Of a stretch of 9,693 bases of DNA, positions 5,792-9,693 are shown piece by piece. This DNA comes from an uncultured Collinsella sp. (GTDB taxonomy: Bacteria > Actinomycetota > Coriobacteriia > Coriobacteriales > Coriobacteriaceae), in contig CABSMN010000023.1 in assembly GCA_902478765.1 (NCBI GenBank), forward strand, positions 1-9,693, in the 5' to 3' direction. Positions within the stretch are counted from its first letter, which is position 1. Each line of letters begins with the position of its first letter. The notes under the pieces are model-generated. The model was not told the DNA's origin, searched no databases, and worked only from the letters and a program-made list of their open reading frames with translations. Made by a program: the position numbers and the translations under genes.

Positions 5792-7216
5792 TTAGCTCTG
5801 AGCTCGCACGCGAGCGGCGCCGAGTTCGGTCAGATGGTATTTCTGGCCATGCTTGATGACCAAGCCAGCCTGCGCCAAGTCATTGAGCGTGCGTGACCAA
5901 GTGGGGGCCGAGTTTCCAAACGCCCTCGCCAGATCGGTTGCACCGCACGCTTGATTTTGCGCCAAATAGCCTAGTGCGGCGTTGCCGCGATCGCTTACGA
6001 ACACGTCCGGTTGTGGCTGCGCATACTGATTTGCTGCATTAGGATACATCATTTGAGCTGCTGGTTGTTGAGAACTCTGCATCGGCGGCACTTGCTGTTG
6101 AAAACTTTGAGGCCACTGTTGGTAAGGCTGCGGAGGCATCTGCTGGGCCCAGGGGTTGTACTGCTGCTGCGGCATCTGCTGGTACGGCTGCTGATATCCC
6201 TGCTGGTACTGCTGCGGGAACTGCTGGCCGTACCCCAGCGGCGGCATCTGTTGATATGGATATCCCTGTTGGTACGGCTGATAGCCCATTTGCTGGCCAC
6301 CCGGTGCGCCCGTCGCCTGCTGCATTGCTGCTGCATCCTGATCCGCCAGCGGCACGGCCTCTGGCATGTTTGGCGGCATCGACATCGATGTCGCCTGGGG
6401 CTCTTGTGTGGGAAGCATTCCGGGCTGCTGCATCTGCCTCACGGGGGGCTGCATCTGCTGCGTTGCCATGGGCTGCTGCGCAAAAGCTCCCGGCAGGGGA
6501 TATGTGGGCTGCTCCGTCTCGGGCCGCACGGCAGCACCGCGTCCGCCGGCACGCTCGATTTCCTGCACTCGTTTAGGGTTCAGGCTTACCGTAACCACGG
6601 TGCCGTTGCCCATGTTGTCCTCGATGGATACGGCACCGCCGGCGTTTTCCAAATACTCCTGCACCATGGGAAACCCTGCTCCGGTTCCACGGATATAGCG
6701 CTTCATCTTGCTGTTTGCGCTGGTAACGCCAAAGTCGAAAGCGCGTTCCTTGTCGTCGATGCCGGGTCCTTGATCAGCAAAGCGGATGGTGTCTCCGCCG
6801 TCCAGAATCGAGATGATGGGCTCGGCAAAGTGTGCGTGGATAAAGTTTTCGACAATCTCGCGGATGACCATGAGCGAGATATGGCCACCTTGTTCTTTCA
6901 TGCACTGGTAGACGGTGTTGGTAGTCTCTTCCAAATACGTGCGGACATCTTGCGGATCAATGACGATCACACGCGGTGTCGACAGCATGTCGTCATAGAC
7001 GGCGATACGCGCGGCGTACATGGCTTTTGGCGCCTGCGTGGTCGTCTGCTCGCCTTCCGCACGCTCTTCGCGCACGCCGGTGATGTGCTCGTTGTCGGGT
7101 GCCGGGTCTCCAGAATCGACCATGGTGTAAAAGTCATCAGACATGCCGCTCGCAATCTTCCAAAAGGTTTCGAACAAATAGTAGCTCACCGCGCAATGTT
7201 TCTCATCTTTCGACAA
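5792..7216 (-). CDS. GHKL ATPase with Gln/Pro-rich linker and C-terminal winged helix, function unknown
   Basis: I do not recognise a named gene. Residues about 65-215 form a histidine-kinase/anti-sigma-like HATPase_c domain: N-box REIVENFIHA with Glu120 and Asn124, G1 box DQGPGI (148-153), and a lid RGTGAGFPMVQEYLENAGG (176-194). No phospho-acceptor histidine helix or membrane segment is visible, so it may be a soluble ATP-binding switch resembling SpoIIAB/RsbW. Residues about 235-405 are a low-complexity Gln/Pro/Tyr/Met/Gly-rich linker with repeated PYQQ and YQQ units, prion-like in composition. Residues about 410-470 look like a winged helix-turn-helix (ALGYLAQNQACGATDLARAF, then a wing ending LTELGAARV). 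It lies 15 bases upstream of dnaA and is probably the first gene of the dnaA operon. The start is uncertain: TTG 7216 gives 474 residues, but GTG 7189 or ATG 7144 are plausible; all have weak ribosome sites. Confidence 0.85.
   Translation of the reverse strand: MSKDEKHCAVSYYLFETFWKIASGMSDDFYTMVDSGDPAPDNEHITGVREERAEGEQTTTQAPKAMYAARIAVYDDMLSTPRVIVIDPQDVRTYLEETTNTVYQCMKEQGGHISLMVIREIVENFIHAHFAEPIISILDGGDTIRFADQGPGIDDKERAFDFGVTSANSKMKRYIRGTGAGFPMVQEYLENAGGAVSIEDNMGNGTVVTVSLNPKRVQEIERAGGRGAAVRPETEQPTYPLPGAFAQQPMATQQMQPPVRQMQQPGMLPTQEPQATSMSMPPNMPEAVPLADQDAAAMQQATGAPGGQQMGYQPYQQGYPYQQMPPLGYGQQFPQQYQQGYQQPYQQMPQQQYNPWAQQMPPQPYQQWPQSFQQQVPPMQSSQQPAAQMMYPNAANQYAQPQPDVFVSDRGNAALGYLAQNQACGATDLARAFGNSAPTWSRTLNDLAQAGLVIKHGQKYHLTELGAARVRAQS
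6060..6480 (-). repeat. Low-complexity Gln/Pro/Tyr codon repeats inside the ATPase gene
   Basis: The DNA for the linker consists of imperfect CTG/TTG/TGG-rich units on the plus strand (CAG/CAA on the coding strand). One clear near-repeat is ATATCCCTGCTGGTAC (about 6195-6210) against ATATCCCTGTTGGTAC (about 6260-6275). The units look like degenerate tandem duplications and are likely to vary in length among strains. They keep the reading frame open, and I see no frameshift. Confidence 0.6.
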
Positions 7217-7225
7217 CTTTTCAAA

Positions 7226-7238
7226 ACCTGTTGAAAAC
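7226..7238 (-). repeat. 13-base repeat GTTTTCAACAGGT, copy 2
   Basis: Identical in all 13 bases to the copies at 4027-4039 (opposite strand) and 7279-7291 (same strand). It lies 53 bases from copy 3, close to five helical turns, so both would face the same side of the DNA. It is 10 bases upstream of the TTG start candidate of the ATPase gene. Confidence 0.7.
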
Positions 7239-7278
7239 TTTGGAAAACGGGCGAAAAGTTCTCAACATTGCCAACATG

Positions 7279-7291
7279 ACCTGTTGAAAAC
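7279..7291 (-). repeat. 13-base repeat GTTTTCAACAGGT, copy 3
   Basis: Third exact copy, in the same orientation as copy 2 and opposite to copy 1. It lies inside the 12-base inverted repeat that bounds the cluster. Confidence 0.7.
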
Positions 7292-7333
7292 TCGATGAAA
7301 TATCGTGAAAAGTTGTCATGCACCGCTAAATCG

Positions 7334-7369
7334 AGCTTGGCTTATGGGGGAACCGTGTGAACTGTGCAA
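7334..7369 (-). promoter_or_regulatory. Weak candidate promoter for the ATPase-dnaA operon
   Basis: On the minus strand, TTGCAC (7369-7364) and CATAAG (7346-7341) are separated by 17 bases. The match to sigma-70-type hexamers is partial (3/6 and 4/6). Transcription would start near 7334, placing the whole box cluster in the 5' leader. Other weak -10-like hexamers exist closer to the gene, so this is only one possibility. Confidence 0.25.
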
Positions 7370-7387
7370 CCTTTTACCTTTGATTTC

Positions 7388-7417
7388 TTGACATTTGAAC
7401 ATTGATTTCCCTACAAT
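7388..7417 (+). promoter_or_regulatory. Sigma-70-type promoter of the rpmH operon
   Basis: A perfect -35 TTGACA (7388-7393) is followed after 18 bases by TACAAT (7412-7417), five of six matches to the -10 consensus. Transcription should start around 7424, giving a leader of about 66 bases before rpmH. A strong constitutive promoter here fits a ribosomal-protein operon divergent from dnaA. Confidence 0.85.
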
Positions 7418-7443
7418 CTTCAAGCTCACGTGTCTATATCTGC

Positions 7444-7461
7444 GTCCGCGTCCCCGCGGAC
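7444..7461 (+). promoter_or_regulatory. Leader hairpin upstream of rpmH
   Basis: GTCCGCG (7444-7450) and CGCGGAC (7455-7461) form a perfect 7-base, GC-rich stem with loop TCCC, 15 bases before the rpmH AGGAGG. GTGTC (7430-7434) can alternatively pair with GACAC (7459-7463), which would compete with the hairpin. No U-run follows, so it is not an intrinsic terminator. It may affect leader stability or translation of L34; a regulatory role is speculative. Confidence 0.45.
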
Positions 7462-7489
7462 ACTCGAAATGCAGCAGGAGGAACTTAAG

Positions 7490-7624
7490 ATGAAGCGTAC
7501 GTATCAGCCTAATAAGCGTAAGCGTGCCAAGACCCATGGCTTCCGTGCCCGTATGGCCACTAAGGGTGGTCGTGCCGTGCTCGCCCGTCGTCGCGCCAAG
7601 GGCCGCAAGCGTCTCACTGTCTAG
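7490..7624 (+). CDS. rpmH: 50S ribosomal protein L34
   Basis: The 44-residue basic protein begins [20 protein letters not shown] and ends in a run of Arg/Lys, the standard L34 pattern; it is a structural component of the large ribosomal subunit. The start is ATG at 7490, seven bases after AGGAGG (7477-7482). An in-frame extension to 7430 exists but lacks a ribosome site and L34 similarity. The gene is first in an operon with rnpA, yidD, yidC and khpB, downstream of the promoter at 7388-7417. The rpmH-rnpA pair next to dnaA is a conserved bacterial arrangement. Confidence 0.98.
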   Translation: MKRTYQPNKRKRAKTHGFRARMATKGGRAVLARRRAKGRKRLTV

Positions 7625-7644
7625 CAGCGATACACACATCTCGC

Positions 7645-7983
7645 ATGAAGACTATTAAGTCTCGGCAAGATTTCGAGCATGTGTTCAGTCAGGGGCGTCG
7701 TTTCAATCACCCTCTGATTCGAATGACCATATGTGAATCGGTTGGCGAAGGCGACTCCGGAAGGGTCGCCTTCGTTGGTGCTAAGCGACTCGGTTGTGCC
7801 GTCGTGCGCAACCGATCTAAGCGTGTGATGCGCGAGGCCGCCCGCAGCTGCGGATTTCCCGTTGCGGGTTATGACATCATCTTGTTTGCAACTCCCAAGA
7901 CTAGGGTTTCCTCGCCGCAGGAGATGGACAAGGCGTTGCGTTCGCTTATGAAGCGCGCCGGCGTTGCCGGGGAGGAGCGATGA
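7645..7983 (+). CDS. rnpA: Ribonuclease P protein component
   Basis: RnpA is the protein cofactor of RNase P, which with its catalytic RNA trims the 5' leader of precursor tRNAs. It has 112 residues, a normal length. The RNR signature is visible as [18 protein letters not shown] (50-67), with Arg55, Asn56, Arg57 and Lys59. Two positions differ from the common GNAVKRNR form: Asn to Cys and Lys to Val. The start is ATG at 7645, 20 bases after the rpmH stop. No Shine-Dalgarno-like sequence precedes it (the spacer reads CAGCGATACACACATCTCGC), so initiation may rely on coupling to rpmH or on an SD-independent route. Its stop overlaps the yidD start as ATGA. Confidence 0.95.
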   Translation: MKTIKSRQDFEHVFSQGRRFNHPLIRMTICESVGEGDSGRVAFVGAKRLGCAVVRNRSKRVMREAARSCGFPVAGYDIILFATPKTRVSSPQEMDKALRSLMKRAGVAGEER

Positions 7984-8204
7984 GCAATCACGTTTTGCGA
8001 CGTGTTGCCATCGCTCCTATTCGCATATATCAACAGGTTATTTCGCCCTTATTGCCTGACGCCTGCATTTATTACCCAACGTGCTCGCAATACGCCATCC
8101 AGGCGATTGAGAAGCACGGTGTTTTGAGAGGCTGCTGGCTTGCCGTGAGGCGCATCGCTCGCTGCAATCCCCTGCACGTCGGCGGTTATGACCCTGTGCC
8201 CTAG
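7980..8204 (+). CDS. yidD: Membrane protein insertion efficiency factor YidD
   Basis: A 74-residue protein of the YidD (haemolytic-domain, DUF37) family, thought to associate with the inner face of the membrane and assist YidC-dependent insertion. Hallmarks are the N-terminal helix with [12 protein letters not shown], the motif [11 protein letters not shown] (29-39, Cys29 and Cys35), [18 protein letters not shown] (47-64) and GGYDPVP at the end. The ATG at 7980 overlaps the rnpA stop by four bases (ATGA), and GGAGGAG (7971-7977) within rnpA supplies a strong ribosome site. It lies between rnpA and yidC, its usual position. Confidence 0.95.
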   Translation: MSNHVLRRVAIAPIRIYQQVISPLLPDACIYYPTCSQYAIQAIEKHGVLRGCWLAVRRIARCNPLHVGGYDPVP

Positions 8205-8233
8205 CGGGCACTCGCTATCGGAGGAAAACTTAC

Positions 8234-9004
8234 ATGTGGGATTGGATCGTTAACATCCTTTTCGAGCTGCTCAAGCTCATCCAGACCTTTGCGGTCGACT
8301 GGGGCCTGTCCATCATCATTCTGGTGGTCATCATCCGTCTGCTGCTGACGCCGCTTATGCTCAAGTCGACCAAGTCGACGGCTCGCATGCAGGTGCTGCA
8401 GCCCAAGATGCTCGAGATCCAGGAGCGCTATGCCGACGATCCCCAGCGTCAGGCCGAGGAGATGCAGAAGTTCTACAGCGAGAACAAGTTCAACCCCATG
8501 GCTGGCTGTCTGCCGCTGCTGATTCAGATGCCTATCCTGTTCGCCCTGTTTACATTGCTGCGCAACCTGCCGCAGTACTTTAACGACGGCACGTTCTCGT
8601 TCTTCAACATCCTGCCCGACCTGACCACCACGCCGAGCGCTTCCTTTGCCGATGGCTTTATGGTTGCACTGCCTGCGCTGGTTTGCCTGATCCTGTTTGC
8701 CGTCCTGACCCTGATTCCGCAGCTCTATATGTCGCGCAACCAGACCGGCCAGCAGGCTCAGAGCATGCGTATGATGGCCGTTGTCATGACGGTCATGATG
8801 CTTTGGATGGGCTGGAGCCTTCCCGTTGGTGTTCTGCTGTACTACGACGTCTCGTCTGCTTGGCAGGTTATCCAGCAGATTTTTGTGACGCAGAAGGTCA
8901 TCGACAAGGCGAAGGCCGATGAGGAGGAGCGTCTTAAGAACGCTCCGCTGCAGGTTGAGGTCACTCGTCGCGAGAAGAAGCCGCGCCCGCACAAGAAGAA
9001 GTAG
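8234..9004 (+). CDS. yidC: Membrane protein insertase YidC/OxaA/SpoIIIJ family
   Basis: YidC inserts and folds membrane proteins, alone or with the Sec translocon. The 256-residue protein has five hydrophobic segments: about 24-42, 90-110, 142-163, 178-194 and 196-216. Arg35 in VVIIRLLLTPL sits in the first core helix, where the conserved groove arginine of YidC proteins is found. The cytoplasmic coiled hairpin is about 44-88 (KSTARMQVLQPKMLEIQERY). The short basic C-tail RREKKPRPHKKK suits ribosome contact. There is no lipobox cysteine at the N terminus, unlike the lipoprotein SpoIIIJ/YqjG of Bacillus, and no large periplasmic domain as in Gram-negative YidC. The start is ATG at 8234, preceded by GGAGG (8220-8224). 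Confidence 0.96.
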   Translation: MWDWIVNILFELLKLIQTFAVDWGLSIIILVVIIRLLLTPLMLKSTKSTARMQVLQPKMLEIQERYADDPQRQAEEMQKFYSENKFNPMAGCLPLLIQMPILFALFTLLRNLPQYFNDGTFSFFNILPDLTTTPSASFADGFMVALPALVCLILFAVLTLIPQLYMSRNQTGQQAQSMRMMAVVMTVMMLWMGWSLPVGVLLYYDVSSAWQVIQQIFVTQKVIDKAKADEEERLKNAPLQVEVTRREKKPRPHKKK

Positions 9005-9048
9005 TGGGATATCAATCTTATTTAGGTACCTAACTTTTGGAGTACGTT

Positions 9049-9618
9049 ATGTCTGAAGAGATCATCGAGGATATGCTTGAGGAGGTTGCCCCGCAGGTCG
9101 CGGGCGATTATCCCGAGATTGCACAGCGCTACAAGGCTGGTGAAGAGCTGACCGATGAGGAGCTCGACACCATTGCCGATGTTGCGATTTCCATCCTGCG
9201 TTCCATCCTTTCGCACTTCGATGCCGCCAACTCTCCTATCGATGAGTATGAGGGCGACGAGGGTGAGCTGATTTTGGATGTAACGGCTCCCGACCTTGCT
9301 GTTCTCATTGGCCGTCATGGTCGCACTCTTGATGCTCTTCAGGTTATGTTCTCTTTGCTGGTGAGCCGCAAGCTTGGCTTTAGGTATCCGGTTGTAGTGG
9401 ACGTCGAGGGATACAAGAGTCGCCGTCAGGATAAGGTCGCCTCCATGGCTCAGTCTGCTGCCGAGCGTGCCATCCGCACTCATAAGAGTGTTTCGCTTCC
9501 GCCCATGAATGCCTACGAGCGCCGACTGGTTCACATTGCACTTCGTGGCAACGATGCAGTCGATACTCATTCTGAGGGTTCTGACCCTGATCGCCATGTG
9601 GTGATTGTTGCTCGATAA
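9049..9618 (+). CDS. khpB: RNA-binding protein KhpB/Jag (KH and R3H domains)
   Basis: A 189-residue RNA-binding protein whose relatives (Jag, EloR, KhpB) partner with KhpA and influence cell elongation and RNA fate. The KH domain carries the loop GRHG (88-91) in VLIGRHGRTLDALQVM. The R3H domain follows as PMNAYERRLVHIAL (152-165), with Arg158 and His162 as the R-x3-H pair. Residues 1-40 are highly acidic, and the Jag_N domain of Firmicutes homologues is absent. The start is ATG at 9049, six bases after TTGGAG (9037-9042); an in-frame TTG at 9037 is the ribosome site itself. It lies 44 bases after yidC, last in the operon. The function is inferred from the family. Confidence 0.93.
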   Translation: MSEEIIEDMLEEVAPQVAGDYPEIAQRYKAGEELTDEELDTIADVAISILRSILSHFDAANSPIDEYEGDEGELILDVTAPDLAVLIGRHGRTLDALQVMFSLLVSRKLGFRYPVVVDVEGYKSRRQDKVASMAQSAAERAIRTHKSVSLPPMNAYERRLVHIALRGNDAVDTHSEGSDPDRHVVIVAR

Positions 9619-9636
9619 TCTACTCGAGCTTATGCT

Positions 9637-9668
9637 AAGGGGACGTGGTTTCCACGTCCCCTTTTTTT
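9637..9668 (+). terminator. Intrinsic terminator of the rpmH-khpB operon
   Basis: AAGGGGACGTGG (9637-9648) pairs perfectly with CCACGTCCCCTT (9652-9663) around a TTT loop, and seven T residues run from 9662 to 9668. It lies 18 bases after the khpB stop. The complement also carries A residues before the stem but lacks a T-run, so it is directional. Confidence 0.95.
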
Positions 9669-9693
9669 GTCAAAAGTTCTCGATACACTGATT

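Larger units (their letters stand above)
7212..7317. promoter_or_regulatory. DnaA-box-like cluster upstream of the dnaA operon
   Basis: Within about 105 bases there are two exact TTTTCAACA sites on the minus strand (7237-7229 and 7290-7282). Close variants are TTTTCAAAA (+, 7218-7226), TTCTCAACA (+, 7259-7267) and TTTTCCAAA (-, 7247-7239). The cluster is bounded by a perfect 12-base inverted repeat: GACAACTTTTCA (7212-7223) and TGAAAAGTTGTC (7306-7317). The first two sites face each other as TTTTCAA-6-TTGAAAA. The cluster lies in the leader or promoter of the operon containing dnaA, where DnaA autoregulation is well known in other bacteria. It could also be a second origin subregion, as in the bipartite B. 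subtilis origin. DnaA binding is inferred. Confidence 0.6.

Noticed and set aside
6120..6260. Possible CRISPR-like or tandem non-coding repeat array
   Set aside because: The units are irregular, have no uniform spacers and keep one coding frame; they are Gln/Tyr/Pro codon repeats.
6011..7234. A 407-codon open frame on the plus strand opposite the ATPase gene
   Set aside because: Its Leu/Arg/His-rich start is the mirror of the Gln/Pro-rich linker codons; the minus-strand frame has intact ATPase motifs.
7430..7489. Upstream in-frame extension of rpmH
   Set aside because: It lies largely in the leader hairpin, lacks a ribosome site, and would add residues that L34 does not have; AGGAGG points to ATG 7490.
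9037..9048. TTG at 9037 as the khpB start
   Set aside because: This TTG is part of the TTGGAG ribosome site serving ATG 9049.
9646..9656. TTTCCACG resembling a DnaA box near the end of the rpmH operon
   Set aside because: It is the loop and arm of a perfect terminator stem, which explains it fully.
9669..9693. AAAAGTTCTC in the last bases, shared with 7254-7263 in the box cluster
   Set aside because: It is only 10 bases, AT-rich and cut by the window edge; not enough to call a site or a promoter.
1..9693. tRNA or rRNA genes, insertion sequences, integrases, prophage or defence genes
   Set aside because: None seen. Nearly all the sequence is accounted for by core housekeeping genes and short intergenic regions, and there are no terminal inverted repeats or transposase-like frames.

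Overview
The window is the chromosomal replication-origin neighbourhood of a bacterium. It carries an actinobacterial gene order (dnaA, dnaN, recF, a DUF721/DciA gene, gyrB) read leftwards, and a divergent rpmH-rnpA-yidD-yidC-khpB operon read rightwards. Coding DNA is GC-rich, with short AT-rich intergenic islands. The DciA-type helicase loader between recF and gyrB, the divergent DnaA and the gene order suggest an actinobacterium, and I suspect the Coriobacteriia (a Collinsella-like gut organism). That lineage call is inference; there is no rRNA here to confirm it.

Layout from left to right. 1-938: gyrB, 5' part only (minus). 988-1017: intrinsic terminator separating gyrB from the genes upstream of it. 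1044-3813: dciA, recF and dnaN (minus), tightly packed. 3814-4051: dnaA-dnaN intergenic region, the best oriC candidate, with DnaA-box-like sites, five tandem TA[A/G] triplets (a DnaA-trio) and an AT-rich stretch facing dnaN. 4052-5776: dnaA (minus). 5792-7216: a gene 15 bases upstream of dnaA encoding a GHKL-type ATPase joined through a long Gln/Pro/Tyr-rich linker to a winged-helix domain. 7217-7489: divergent intergenic region with a second cluster of box-like sites and a strong sigma-70-type promoter for rpmH. 7490-9618: rpmH, rnpA, yidD, yidC and khpB (plus), closed by a strong terminator at 9637-9668. The last 25 bases hold no gene that I can see.

How the parts work together. The left side supplies initiation and replication functions: DnaA opens the origin, DciA is expected to help load the helicase, DnaN is the sliding clamp, RecF acts in gap repair and GyrB in supercoiling. 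The right side supplies ribosomal protein L34, the RNase P protein and membrane-protein insertion (YidD, YidC), plus the RNA-binding protein KhpB.

Most unusual points. (1) A 13-base sequence, GTTTTCAACAGGT, occurs once after dnaA and twice upstream of the dnaA operon, while the classic TTATCCACA box was not found in the intergenic regions. (2) DnaA has substitutions at three of the five positions used for base contacts in E. coli (Pro423 to Thr, Asp433 to Asn, Thr435 to Ser), consistent with an altered box preference. (3) dnaA is the second gene of an operon led by the unrecognised ATPase/prion-like linker/winged-helix protein, a candidate regulator of replication or of dnaA expression.
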